64,000 bases of DNA from Alsobacter soli (GTDB taxonomy: Bacteria; Pseudomonadota; Alphaproteobacteria; Rhizobiales; Beijerinckiaceae): the NCBI RefSeq assembly GCF_003004785.1, contig NZ_PVZS01000019.1:1-64000 (forward strand), read 5' to 3'. Of the stretch, positions 24,361 to 33,501 are shown piece by piece (position 1 is the first letter of the stretch; each line of letters begins with the position of its first letter). A program made the translations under genes and the position numbers. The notes under the pieces are model-generated. The model had not been told where the DNA came from. It saw nothing but the letters and a program-made list of their open reading frames with translations, and did no database searches.

Positions 24361-26661
24361 ATGCATTTGAAGCGGACGAAACGAACGCCCCCCTGGAGGC
24401 TGGCGCTGCTCGGCTTCCTGGCCGCGTCGACGGCCGCGTCGGCGCAATCCGCGCGCGAACTCTACCAGTGGAAGCCCGTCGCCATCGGCGGCGGAGGCTT
24501 CATCACCGGCTACGCCTCCGATCCCGCCGGCCGCACCCGCGTGGTGCGCACGGACGTCTACGGCGCCTACCTATGGGACGCAGACCAGGATCGTTGGGTC
24601 CAGCTCGTCACGGCCGCGACCATGCCGGAGGAGAATCGGCGCCAGAACGGCGTCGCCGAAGGCGTCTACGAAGTCGCGGTCGCGCCTTCGGATCCGAACC
24701 GCATCCTGATGGTCGCCAAGGGGCACGTGTACCGCTCGAACGACCGCGGCAAGAGCTTTGTTCGCGAGACGAGCGGGGAGGGGTTCCCCCTGGCGGTTGA
24801 TCCGAACAGCGCCTTTCGCCTCTATGGCCCCTCCCTCGCGGTCAGCCCGTCCAGCCCGGATCTCGTCCTGCTGGGGACGCCGAAGAACGGCCTCTTGCGC
24901 TCTGACGACGGCGGGGTGACCTGGACGCAGGTCAAGGGGCTCGCAACGGCGCCCGGCCCGGCCGGCATGCCCATCCTGACTTGGTTCGAGCCCGCCCGGG
25001 CCGGCGCCGCCGCCCTGGCCTGGGCCATGCTCCCCGGCCAGGGGATGGTGGTTTCAAAGGATGGCGGCCGCAGCTTCGCCCCCCTTGTCGGGGCCGACAA
25101 GCCGCAGCCGAAGACCCTGAAGAACGGCCAGTTCGGCCCGGACGGCGCCTTCTGGGCCGTCGACCAGGAGACGCAAAGCGTCTGGCGTTTCGCCGCCGGC
25201 GCCTGGACGGATCTGTCCCAACGTCCTGGCATGAGCCGGGGCCGTTTCGCCACGGTGGCGGTGAACCCGCGCGGCGGGGAGGTCTACGTCTTCGACGAGG
25301 GCGGAAAGGCCCTGCGCTCGGCTGATGGCGGCGCAAGCTGGCGGGCCGTGGCGCACGCCTCCCAGGCGGGACCGAAAGACCCGCCCTGGCTGCGCGTCAC
25401 CAACCAGTCCTATTTCGCGACCGGGCGCGTCCTCTTCGACCCCGCCCAGCCCAACCGCCTGATCAACGCCGCCGGGACCGGCGTCTATGTGGCCGACGCG
25501 GAGCCGAACGCGTCGCGGCTGACCTGGGTGAGCCAGACCCGCGGGATCGAGGAGCTCGTCGCCAACGATGTCGTCCAGGCTCCGGGGCAGGCTCCGGTCT
25601 TCGCAGCGTGGGACTTCGGCGCCCACGTCAAGGAGAACCTGGACGCCTTCTCCACCCGCTATGGCCCCAAGGAGCGGGTCCTGATCGCGGCCCAGCAGCT
25701 CGCCTGGAGCACGTCGAACCCGGCTTTCCTGGCCACCAACGCGTCCGACACCCGGATGAATTGCTGCTGGCAGGACGGCGACGCCGTCCTGGCCGGATAC
25801 AGCCTCGACTTCGGCAAGACCTGGCGCAAGTTTCCGACCCTGCCCACGCCCCCCGGCACGAAGCCGGACGACCCCTGGCGCATGTCCTTCGGGTCCATCG
25901 CCGTGTCGGCCAACGACACGTCCAACCTGGTCTGGGAGCCCTCGTTCAACCGGGCGCCGTTCTACACCAAGGACCGGGGCGCGACCTGGGCGCAGGTGGT
26001 TCTGCCGGGCGGCAAGCCGCCGTTTACCGGCTCACACTCGCAGTACTACTTCCCCCGCAAGACCGTCACGGCGGACCGGGTCCTGCCGGGCGTGTTCTAT
26101 TATTACCATTCCGGCATGGGCGAGAACGCCGCGCTGCGCGGCCTGTGGCGGACGCAGGATGGCGGGGCCTCCTGGTCCCGCGTCTTCGACCGCGAGATCG
26201 CGCCCGACAGCCAGTACAGCGCCAAGCTCCGCGCCGCTCCGGGCAAGGCGGGGCGCCTCTTCTTCACCTCGGGCACGTCGGAAGGCGCGGACCTGCGGCT
26301 GCGCCGCAGTGACGACGGGGGCGCGTCCTGGACCGCCCTGGATGGGGTGGAGCAGGTCGACGACATCGGCTTCGGCAAGCCCGCGCCGGGCTCGGACGAG
26401 CCCGCGATCTACATCTCCGGCCGGGTGCGCGGGCGTTACGGAATCTGGCGCTCCACGGACAACGCCGCCAGCTGGCGCAGCGTCGCCGGGTTCCCGCTGG
26501 GCACGCTCGACCAGGTCACGGTGATCGAGGGCGACAAGGACGTCTTCGGCAGGGTTTACGTCGGCTACAAGGGTTCGGGCTGGCTCTACGGACAGCCCTC
26601 GTCCTGCAACGAGGAGCCCCTCCGGCTCGGCGCCCGGTCCCAGTGCGTGGCGGCCGAGTAG
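24361..26661 (+). CDS. Secreted GH74-family beta-propeller glycanase
   Basis: A 766-residue protein with a Sec signal peptide (hydrophobic 14-26, cleavage after A-S-A about residue 28). The start of the mature protein matches GH74 endoglucanases/xyloglucanases: Y-x-W-K-x-V-x-I-G-G-G-G-F-x-T-G near 35-50, then R-T-D-V-x-G-A-Y near 63-70, where D65 aligns by eye with the GH74 catalytic Asp. About nine Asp-box-like motifs (S-x-D-x-G-x-x-W) are spread along the protein, as expected for paired seven-bladed propellers. It starts 23 bases after the GT26 gene, so it is part of the polysaccharide operon. It probably trims or releases the polymer, though plant glucan is an alternative substrate. Confidence 0.85.
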   Translation: MHLKRTKRTPPWRLALLGFLAASTAASAQSARELYQWKPVAIGGGGFITGYASDPAGRTRVVRTDVYGAYLWDADQDRWVQLVTAATMPEENRRQNGVAEGVYEVAVAPSDPNRILMVAKGHVYRSNDRGKSFVRETSGEGFPLAVDPNSAFRLYGPSLAVSPSSPDLVLLGTPKNGLLRSDDGGVTWTQVKGLATAPGPAGMPILTWFEPARAGAAALAWAMLPGQGMVVSKDGGRSFAPLVGADKPQPKTLKNGQFGPDGAFWAVDQETQSVWRFAAGAWTDLSQRPGMSRGRFATVAVNPRGGEVYVFDEGGKALRSADGGASWRAVAHASQAGPKDPPWLRVTNQSYFATGRVLFDPAQPNRLINAAGTGVYVADAEPNASRLTWVSQTRGIEELVANDVVQAPGQAPVFAAWDFGAHVKENLDAFSTRYGPKERVLIAAQQLAWSTSNPAFLATNASDTRMNCCWQDGDAVLAGYSLDFGKTWRKFPTLPTPPGTKPDDPWRMSFGSIAVSANDTSNLVWEPSFNRAPFYTKDRGATWAQVVLPGGKPPFTGSHSQYYFPRKTVTADRVLPGVFYYYHSGMGENAALRGLWRTQDGGASWSRVFDREIAPDSQYSAKLRAAPGKAGRLFFTSGTSEGADLRLRRSDDGGASWTALDGVEQVDDIGFGKPAPGSDEPAIYISGRVRGRYGIWRSTDNAASWRSVAGFPLGTLDQVTVIEGDKDVFGRVYVGYKGSGWLYGQPSSCNEEPLRLGARSQCVAAE

Positions 26662-26684
26662 GAGGCGCTCCCGGGCGCCGCCTC
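26662..26684. other. Hairpin between convergent genes
   Basis: GAGGCG (26662-26667) pairs with CGCCTC (26679-26684) directly after the GH74 gene stop and over the stop of the convergent acyltransferase. It has no T run. It may reduce read-through in both directions. Confidence 0.3.
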
Positions 26685-27780
26685 AGGGGGCTAGGGCAGC
26701 CGGGGAGACCCGCGCCATGCGCAGCTTCCTCACCCAGGCAGCGATCGGTTGCTCGAGCCAGCGCCAGCTCGCCATCGCCACGAGCAGGCTGACCCCGAAG
26801 GCCACTCCGCACTGGAGCGCAAGGCCCAGCGGGCCCTGCGCGGGCGCCCGCGCCATGAGCAAGGCCACGGCCCCCAGGATGAAGCTGTGCGTGAGGTACA
26901 GGCTGTAGGAGGTGTCGCCCAGCAGCCGCGAGAAGCGGGCGAACCAGCCGGTCCGTGGCGGCGCCTGGGTCACCAGTCCCGCCGCCGCCGTGCAGGCGAG
27001 CACCACCAGGAACCCGGCCCGCTCGTTCCAGTACGCGGTCAGGACCAGCGCGAGCGCGATGCAAGCCGCCGTCAGCCAGTCCGGGATCCGCGTGCTCAGC
27101 GTTTCGCCGATCGAGGCCCGCGCCAGCCCGAGCGCCACGCCCATGACGAAATAGAGCATGATGGGCCGCGTGAAGAAGACGGCGATGTCGTGGAAGGGGC
27201 CGGACGGAGCGTTCGCATCGACGACCGTGGCCCCCAGGCCGACAAGCAGCAGCAGCGCGGCGGTGATGAGCGCCAGCCCGACCTTCTGGGGGAAGCGCAG
27301 CCCGATGGCGAAGAGCGCGTAGAAGAAGAGCTCGTATTCCAGGGTCCAGCCCAGGGCGTAGACCGGCTGCAGCAGGCCCTCGCCGTTGGAATAGGGCACG
27401 AACAGGATGCTGCGCGCCAGGTCCCGGGTGGAAGGCAGGTCATGCGTGCCGCTGGTCGCGTAATGGAACGCGATCATGGCCGCCGTCGTCAGGTAGTAAA
27501 GCGGGGCGATGCGCAGGAACCGGCGCTTGAAGAAGCGTCCCGGCGCGCCCGGTTTCCCGAATTCGCCGATGGTCGTGTAGACCATGATCAGGCCGCTGAT
27601 GACGAAGAACACCGCCACGCCCCGGTGGCCGAGGGACACCGCGTAGGAAAAATCCTGTTCCGGGTAAACGCCGCGGCGCACGAGCCGCTCGATCAGGTGA
27701 TCCGCCACCACCATCCCGGCCGCGATGCCACGCAGGCATTGAAGGGCGAGGATGGTCTGACTGCTGGACGCCAACCGCAA
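26683..27780 (-). CDS. Acyltransferase-3 family membrane O-acyltransferase (ExoZ-like)
   Basis: A 365-residue integral membrane acyltransferase with about ten hydrophobic segments. It has the family motifs L-Q-x-L-R-G-I-A-A at the N-terminus with H at D-H-L, then F-F-V-I-S-G-L-I-M and the R-F-L-R-I-A-P-L-Y-Y basic segment. There is no SGNH domain, so it resembles ExoZ-type EPS acetyltransferases more than the OafA type. I chose TTG at 27780 because GGAGGGG lies five bases upstream and the conserved domain starts within 15 residues. The open frame continues to 27972 but that extension is Arg-rich and unlike the family. It is convergent to the GH74 gene. Confidence 0.85.
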   Translation of the reverse strand: MRLASSSQTILALQCLRGIAAGMVVADHLIERLVRRGVYPEQDFSYAVSLGHRGVAVFFVISGLIMVYTTIGEFGKPGAPGRFFKRRFLRIAPLYYLTTAAMIAFHYATSGTHDLPSTRDLARSILFVPYSNGEGLLQPVYALGWTLEYELFFYALFAIGLRFPQKVGLALITAALLLLVGLGATVVDANAPSGPFHDIAVFFTRPIMLYFVMGVALGLARASIGETLSTRIPDWLTAACIALALVLTAYWNERAGFLVVLACTAAAGLVTQAPPRTGWFARFSRLLGDTSYSLYLTHSFILGAVALLMARAPAQGPLGLALQCGVAFGVSLLVAMASWRWLEQPIAAWVRKLRMARVSPAALAP

Positions 27781-28128
27781 CGTGTCCCCTCCAGATAGCC
27801 GAGCCCCCCTGGTCGCAGAGCAAGTCTTCGCCTGCTCGGGGCTCGGCCGGACGGCCAACGAAGCGCTCAGCCGCAGCTTCGCTGAAACTCCGCCTGACCT
27901 GGAATGTTCCCGGCGCGCGCCTGCGCGTCGCGGGAGGAGATCCCGCGCTCGCTGCTTGCACGCCTGCCCCAAAACAGCCGCTGGGCGTGGCCGAAATGAG
28001 ACGAACTCACGCTGAAGTCCGCGCTGCAGGCGTTTGATTCAGAACCATCGCGCGCCGCGCCGCGTTGTCGCCCGCATTGACCCCTTTATGGTGCTGCGCG
28101 CGCGAAGGCCGTTGGAGACTGTTGCTGC
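27781..28128. other. Gene-free divergent region
   Basis: 348 bases between the leftward acyltransferase and the rightward hypothetical gene. It should hold both promoters. It contains the ribosome site of the acyltransferase near 27785-27791. I saw no repeats, palindromes or further genes. Confidence 0.4.
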
Positions 28129-28521
28129 ATGGATGAGATCAACGTTCGGGAAGCTCTCGAACAGCACACGAAAATCATCCTGGACCTGGCCAAGCGGGTC
28201 AACAACCTGCACATCCTGACCGAGGCGCAGCGGCGGCTGATCTGGTTTTTGTACGACCATCTGAACCCGCATCCGAAGCACCTGATGAACATGACGATCC
28301 GCCAGATCATCGACGCCAAGTTCGACTACGGCATGGATCCCAAGGTGGCCGAGCGTTTCAGGGAGGAGCTCGAATACCTCGCCAACACCGATTTGCGCGA
28401 TCCGACCCTGCTGCTTCGGCTGACCGCCAGCGAGGAGGCGAGCCGCAAGGCTGAACCGCTGCCGTCGGAGGACGCCGAGCCGGAGCCGACGAAAGGCGCC
28501 GCCGCCGCCGCCTCGGCCTGA
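28129..28521 (+). CDS. Conserved-looking hypothetical protein, mostly helical
   Basis: A 130-residue protein I do not recognise. Residues 1-100 look like a compact helical domain with mixed charges and aromatic residues (for example R-R-L-I-W-F-L-Y-D-H-L near 35-45) and no membrane segment or signal peptide. Residues 105-130 are an acidic, Ala-rich tail. The balanced composition argues for a real gene. It sits between the polysaccharide genes and the type I transporter in the same direction as the latter, 127 bases upstream, so it could be co-transcribed with it and act in regulation or secretion. No function is assigned. Confidence 0.7.
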   Translation: MDEINVREALEQHTKIILDLAKRVNNLHILTEAQRRLIWFLYDHLNPHPKHLMNMTIRQIIDAKFDYGMDPKVAERFREELEYLANTDLRDPTLLLRLTASEEASRKAEPLPSEDAEPEPTKGAAAAASA

Positions 28522-28648
28522 CCGCGGCTTCGTGTCGCGCCAAAACCGTAGGTTGTTAATTCCCGATTTGCGACTCGCTCATACCGTGATTCACGGCTGG
28601 GACGCCGCCTCGTTGGCGGCCGGCCGATGAATGCGCTGGGGGGCGTGG

Positions 28649-30370
28649 ATGGACGGGACCGGGGCGTCGGAACTGGGCGCCTGCATCAAGGCGTGCCGAA
28701 GGGCGTTTTGCGCTGTCGGCCTCTTCACGGCGCTGATCAACGTGCTGTCGTTGACCGGCTCGCTGTTCATGCTGGCCGTGTACGACTACGCCATTCCCAG
28801 CCAGAGCGGCCCGACCCTGGCCGGCCTGCTGGTGTTCGCCGCCACGATGTACGCCTTCCATGGAGCGCTCGAGGCGATCCGGACCCGGGTGGTCAGCCGC
28901 ATCGGAGCCTCCGTGGCCCAGACACTGTCCGGACGCGTGTTTCGGCTGGCCGTCGCTTCGCCGCTGAAGAACGCCCGCCGCGACGCGGTCCAGCCTGTGC
29001 GGGAACTCGAGTCCATCCGGGCCTTCCTGACAGGCGCGGCTCCGGCGGCGCTGCTCGATCTGCCCTGGGCGCCCTTGTACCTGGTCGTCTGTTTCCTGTT
29101 CCACCCGCTGATCGGCTTCGCCGCGCTGGGCGGCGCCGTCCTGATGATGGGCCTTACGTTTTGCAGCGAGGTCCTGACGCGGGCGCCCCAGCGCGATCTC
29201 GTCGGCTTGTCGTCAGCCCGACAGCGCGCGCTCGAGGGCGGGGTCCGCAACGCGGAGGCGCTCGCCTCCATGGGAATGACGTCCGCCGCGGCGAGCCGCT
29301 GGCGCACGGTGGACGACGCGCACCTGGCGCGCTCCGTGCGCTTGTCGGACGTCGCCGGCGGTTTGGGCGCCTTGGCCAAGGTCGCCCGCATGGCCCTGCA
29401 ATCGGCCGTCCTGGCCATCGGGGCAGCGCTCGTGATTCGCCAGGAGGCGTCCGGCGGCGTCATGATCGCGAGCTCCATCCTGTCCGCGCGCGCGCTCGCG
29501 CCTGTCGACGCCGCCATCGCGAACTGGAAATCCTTCGTGCAGGGCCGGCAAAGCTGGCGACGGCTGTCCGAGCTTCTGAAGGCGGAGCCGGAGGACAGCG
29601 GGGCCATTGCCTTCGCGACTCCCTCGTCCTCGCTGCAGGCCCAGGATCTGGTCCTCGCGCCGCCGGCTGGGGGGCGCCCCGTGGTGCAGGGCGTTTCCTT
29701 CGTCCTGTCGGCAGGCTCCGCCGTTGGGGTGATCGGGCCCAGCGGCTCGGGCAAGTCCTCCCTGGCGCGTGGCCTGGTCGGCCTGTGGAGGCCGGCCCGG
29801 GGCTCCGTACGCCTCGACGGCGTCAGCCTGGACCAGTGGGCGCCAGACGCCCTGGGTCGCCACGTCGGATACCTGCCCCAGGGCGTGGAGCTGCTGGAAG
29901 GATCCGTCTACGACAACATCGCCCGTCTTGATCCCAAGGCGAGGCCTGAAGACGTCATCGACGCCGCTCGCAAGGCCGGCGCGCACGAGATGATCCTGCG
30001 CCTGCCGGACGGCTATCGCACCCGGATCGGCGAGTTCGGCGAAGGGCTGTCCGCTGGCCAGCGCCAGCGGGTCGCCCTGGCGCGGGCGCTCTACGGCGAT
30101 CCCTTCCTGGTCGTGCTGGACGAGCCCAACGCCAACCTCGACGCGGAGGGCGAGGCCGCGCTCACGCGCGCCATCGAGGACGTGCGCGCTCGCGGCGGCC
30201 TGGTCGTGGTGATCGCCCATCGCGCCGAGGCGCTGGCGGCTGTCGACAAGCTGCTCGTGCTGAACAACGGCGTCGCCTGCGCCTTCGGCGACAAATCCGA
30301 CGTGCTCCGGCAAACCGGGGTGGCCACCGCCCGGGAGCGTCGGGCCGCCCTGGCCGGTCAAGGAGCCTGA
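28649..30370 (+). CDS. Type I secretion ABC transporter (PrtD/PrsD family)
   Basis: A 573-residue inner-membrane permease-ATPase that powers one-step export through the envelope. Five to six membrane segments fill residues 15-300. The ATPase domain has Walker A G-P-S-G-S-G-K-S-S, a Q loop, the signature L-S-A-G-Q-R-Q-R and Walker B L-V-V-L-D-E-P, followed by the switch His (I-A-H-R). There is no N-terminal C39-like domain, which is the PrtD-type layout used for proteases, lipases and rhizobial glycanases. The ATG at 28649 has a GGGGGG site just upstream. The ATG at 28631 is possible and would add six residues. The adaptor gene follows after three bases. Confidence 0.92.
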   Translation: MDGTGASELGACIKACRRAFCAVGLFTALINVLSLTGSLFMLAVYDYAIPSQSGPTLAGLLVFAATMYAFHGALEAIRTRVVSRIGASVAQTLSGRVFRLAVASPLKNARRDAVQPVRELESIRAFLTGAAPAALLDLPWAPLYLVVCFLFHPLIGFAALGGAVLMMGLTFCSEVLTRAPQRDLVGLSSARQRALEGGVRNAEALASMGMTSAAASRWRTVDDAHLARSVRLSDVAGGLGALAKVARMALQSAVLAIGAALVIRQEASGGVMIASSILSARALAPVDAAIANWKSFVQGRQSWRRLSELLKAEPEDSGAIAFATPSSSLQAQDLVLAPPAGGRPVVQGVSFVLSAGSAVGVIGPSGSGKSSLARGLVGLWRPARGSVRLDGVSLDQWAPDALGRHVGYLPQGVELLEGSVYDNIARLDPKARPEDVIDAARKAGAHEMILRLPDGYRTRIGEFGEGLSAGQRQRVALARALYGDPFLVVLDEPNANLDAEGEAALTRAIEDVRARGGLVVVIAHRAEALAAVDKLLVLNNGVACAFGDKSDVLRQTGVATARERRAALAGQGA

Positions 30371-30373
30371 TCC

Positions 30374-31816
30374 GTGAGCCTCAAACCCCTCCCGCCCGAT
30401 CCTCGCTGGGCGGCGGTCGCCGCCACTCTGAACGCTCGCGGCCGTGTGCGGCTCAGGATGTCATCGCCCTCCAGGAGGCGCTCGCCCCCGAAGGCGCAGC
30501 CGCCTGTGGCGGAGCGCATGCAGGCTCTTCCGGCCTACAAGGCGCTCGGCCGCAACATGCGCGCTGGCCTGCTCGCGAGCGCCATGCTGGTGCTCGGCGC
30601 GGGCGGGCTCACGGCGTTCACGCCCATCACGGGGGCCGTGATCGCCCAGGGCGCTCTCGTCGTGGAATCCAGTCCGAAGAAGGTCCAGCACCCCCAGGGC
30701 GGAGTCGTGCAGGAAATCCGCGTCAAGGAAGGCGACCACGTCCAGGCAGGCGATGTCCTGCTCCGGCTTGACGAAACCGTGGCCCGGGCGAGCCTGGCGG
30801 TGGTGTCCAACAGCCTCGACCAGGATCGCGCCAAGGCGGCCCGGATGGCGGCCGAACTCGCCGGCATGCCCCTGAGTTTCCCGGCCGATCTGCTCCATCG
30901 CGCCAAGGCGGAGCCGGACATCGCGGAACTCTTGGCGGGCGAGGCCAAGCTCTACGCGGCGAGGGCTGTCGCCCGTGAGGGCGAACGCAAGCAGCTGCGT
31001 GAGCGGATCGCCCAGGCCGGGCAGGAAATCGCCGGCTACGAGTCACAGGAGGCGGCCAAGGCGCGTGAAAGCGCCCTGATCAGCAAGGAGCTCGACGGTG
31101 TCCGCGAGCTCTACGCCAAGAAGCTTGTCTCCATCGGTCGCGTGAACCAGCTCGAGCGCGACGCGGCCCGCCTGGAGGGCGACCGCGGGCAGCTCCGTTC
31201 CGCCATGGCGCGCACCAAGGGCCAGATCGCCGAGACGGAGATCCAGATCCTCCAGATCGACCAGAAACTCAAAGGCGAGGTGGCGGCGCAATTGCGCGAG
31301 ACGCAGGCGAAGATCGCCGAAGAAGGCGAGCGTCAGGTCGCCGCCAAGGACACCCTGAACCGGATCGAGATGCGCGCGCCCCAGAGCGGCGTCGTGAACC
31401 AGATGACGGTCCACACGGTCGGCGGGGTCGTCCAGCCGAACGAAACCGTGATGATGATCGTCCCGGAGCGCGAGACCCTCGTCGCCGAGGTGAAGGTCCG
31501 GCCCAACGAGGCGAGCCACGTCTACGAGGGCCAGCCCGCGTCGGTCCTGCTGACGGGCCTCGATCGCAACGTGACCCCGCGGCTGAACGGGACCGTGCGG
31601 TTCGTCGGTTCGGACGCGGTGGTCGACCCCAGGCAGGGCGCCAGCTATTTCGTGGCGCGCATTGGCTTCCCGGATTCGGAGCGCGCGCGTTTGGCCGAGG
31701 ACGTGAAGATTGGGGCCGGAATGCCGGTGGAGACCTTCCTGGCGACCGGCGATCGCACCCTGTTGTCGTACCTGGTCAAGCCCATCGCCGACCAGATGCG
31801 CCGCGCGTTCCGCTAG
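30374..31816 (+). CDS. Type I secretion membrane fusion protein (HlyD/PrtE/PrsE family)
   Basis: A 480-residue periplasmic adaptor. Residues 1-60 are basic and cytoplasmic and are followed by one membrane segment (about 63-85). Then come the first half of the lipoyl domain (V-Q-H-P-x-G-G-V-V-Q-E-I, K-E-G-D-x-V-x-x-G-D-V-L), a long coiled coil (about 135-325), the second lipoyl half (I-E-M-R-A-P-Q-S-G-V-V) and the C-terminal beta-barrel. The start is GTG at 30374, with AAGGAG at 30359-30364. Together with the ABC protein it would need a TolC-type outer-membrane channel, which is not encoded in the window. Confidence 0.92.
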   Translation: MSLKPLPPDPRWAAVAATLNARGRVRLRMSSPSRRRSPPKAQPPVAERMQALPAYKALGRNMRAGLLASAMLVLGAGGLTAFTPITGAVIAQGALVVESSPKKVQHPQGGVVQEIRVKEGDHVQAGDVLLRLDETVARASLAVVSNSLDQDRAKAARMAAELAGMPLSFPADLLHRAKAEPDIAELLAGEAKLYAARAVAREGERKQLRERIAQAGQEIAGYESQEAAKARESALISKELDGVRELYAKKLVSIGRVNQLERDAARLEGDRGQLRSAMARTKGQIAETEIQILQIDQKLKGEVAAQLRETQAKIAEEGERQVAAKDTLNRIEMRAPQSGVVNQMTVHTVGGVVQPNETVMMIVPERETLVAEVKVRPNEASHVYEGQPASVLLTGLDRNVTPRLNGTVRFVGSDAVVDPRQGASYFVARIGFPDSERARLAEDVKIGAGMPVETFLATGDRTLLSYLVKPIADQMRRAFR

Positions 31817-31862
31817 GACGCGGTGCGCGGCGCTGAGCGCCGGCGTTGCGAAGTCGAGGTTT

Positions 31863-31892
31863 GAGGGCGAGGCGGGAAGCCTCGCCCTCTTT
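31863..31892. terminator. Terminator between the secretion operon and the convergent GH12-like gene
   Basis: An 11-base-pair perfect GC-rich stem (31863-31873 with 31879-31889), a five-base loop and a short T run. It lies 46 bases after the adaptor stop. Confidence 0.8.
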
Positions 31893-31896
31893 GCGT

Positions 31897-33501
31897 TCAG
31901 AGGTGCCAGATGGCGTCGGCTGAATGATTCCCGGCGACGTCGATGGCCTGGATATGCAGGTAGTCGCCCTGCAGGGACCCGCTGAGCGCCAGGGACTTGG
32001 ATGACGACGAAAGCGAGCCCGACTTCAGCGCGCCGCTGGGCGGGGCGCTCTCGCTCGAGGCGTTGTGGTCCACCCAGTACACGTACTTGCTCAGTCCTGA
32101 GCCGCCCGTGTTGTCCGACCCGCTGAAGCTGATCTGGAAGGTCCCGTGCCAGAGGGTCTCGCTGAGGATCTTCACCGTCGGGGCGATGCTGTCCACCGTC
32201 AGGGCGGCGCCTGCCGAAACGGCGCTGCTGGCGTTGCCCGCCGCGTCCAGGGCGGACACCGTGAAGCTGTGCTTGCCGTCGGCCAGGTCCTGCGCCGCGA
32301 AGATCCACTTGCCGGATGATCCGAGCGTGGCGTCGCCCAGATAGGCGCCGTTGTCGAACACCTTCACCCCGCACACGCCCGAGGTGGCGTCGCTGGCCCC
32401 GACCGTGATGGTCGTGGAGTGACCGGTGGTGAGGCCGGAGACGGACTCGGCCACCGACACGATCTTGGGCGCCACGGTGTCCAGCGTGTACTGCACGGCC
32501 GCGCTCTGCCCCGTCCCCGCCGCGTTGGCGTCCGTGGCGGTGACCTGGTGAAGGCCCTGCGCGTTAAGGAGGTTCACGCTGGCGCTCCAGTGGCCGTCGC
32601 TGCCGACTACGGCGGTCCCGATCTGGGTTGTGCCGTCGAGGATGCGGACAGTCGAGCCCACATTGGCGAGGTCGACGTCGCCGGCCACCGTGGTGGCGAG
32701 GGAGTTCACGATCCCGCCGGACGAGGTGATGGTCACCTGCGGAACCGTGGGGGCGGGCGCGGGCACGCCCGGCGTGTAGTCGACCGCGAATGTGTTGATG
32801 GAGAGCGAGCCCGAGCCCTGCTGGACCTCGGCCCCGATCCCAAGCCCGTTGAAGTACTCCGAGCCGGTCAGCACATGCTGGGCGACCAGATAGTCGAGCA
32901 TGCCTTTGATATCCAGGGTCCCGGACAGCACGTCGGGCGTGTCGGTCGGCATGAAGATCAGATCGGGCGTGCCTGCCCCGCCCGTCGTGGAGGCGACCTT
33001 CCAGGTGTGGCCGGATCCCGTGTATGTCCCGATCGTCGTCATGCCCCCATAGTTGACCCAGTCGGACGAATACTGGGGCGTGTGGAGGAAGATCTCGACC
33101 TCGTAGAGGTTGGTGGTGTTGTCGCCCGCCTTCCCGGTCAGGAACATGTCCGTGATGACGTCATACTTCGACCCGTCGCCCCCGAGCGTCAGGTCGAAAG
33201 TCTGCGACAGCGAGGCGATGGCGTTGACCTGGCTCGACGCGATCGGCGTCTGCGGGACGGTCCAGTCGTAGTTCCCGAAGTCGACGGCGTTGAAGCAGTA
33301 CACGCCGCTGGGGGCCGGCGTAGCTGGCCAGCTCCAGGACATTTGTACAGAATTCGGGAACAGATCTGGATACAGTGTTAGGGAATCTGTGTAGTCGACG
33401 CCCTGGACAAGCGACCCGGCTCCCCAGGGAGACAGATATGCGAGGTAAGAGCCAAGCGTCCAGTTCGTATTTTCATGGATAGTTATAGGCGTGGTTGCCA
33501 C
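31897..33501 (-). CDS. GH12-like glycanase with Ig-like repeats, predicted type I secretion cargo
   Basis: A 534-residue protein without a signal peptide. Residues about 1-245 resemble glycoside hydrolase family 12: S-P-W-G near the start, M-S-W-S-W-P, D-x-F-L-T-G then Y-E-V-E-I-F (candidate nucleophile Glu) and G-A-E-V-Q-Q-G-S-G-S-L (candidate acid/base Glu). Two Ig-like domains (about 255-440, each with an L-D-T/V-D-S-I-A-P-type linker) and a third beta-rich domain follow. No RTX nonapeptides are present. The GTG at 33501 has a perfect GGAGG five bases upstream (33507-33511), and the further open frame to 33639 lacks one. Its position beside a PrtD/HlyD pair suggests it is the cargo. Confidence 0.78.
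   Translation of the reverse strand: MATTPITIHENTNWTLGSYLAYLSPWGAGSLVQGVDYTDSLTLYPDLFPNSVQMSWSWPATPAPSGVYCFNAVDFGNYDWTVPQTPIASSQVNAIASLSQTFDLTLGGDGSKYDVITDMFLTGKAGDNTTNLYEVEIFLHTPQYSSDWVNYGGMTTIGTYTGSGHTWKVASTTGGAGTPDLIFMPTDTPDVLSGTLDIKGMLDYLVAQHVLTGSEYFNGLGIGAEVQQGSGSLSINTFAVDYTPGVPAPAPTVPQVTITSSGGIVNSLATTVAGDVDLANVGSTVRILDGTTQIGTAVVGSDGHWSASVNLLNAQGLHQVTATDANAAGTGQSAAVQYTLDTVAPKIVSVAESVSGLTTGHSTTITVGASDATSGVCGVKVFDNGAYLGDATLGSSGKWIFAAQDLADGKHSFTVSALDAAGNASSAVSAGAALTVDSIAPTVKILSETLWHGTFQISFSGSDNTGGSGLSKYVYWVDHNASSESAPPSGALKSGSLSSSSKSLALSGSLQGDYLHIQAIDVAGNHSADAIWHL

Noticed and set aside
26662-26684. A classical bidirectional terminator between the GH74 and acyltransferase genes
   Set aside because: The stem is only six base pairs in its best form and no T or A run flanks it, so it is listed only as a hairpin.
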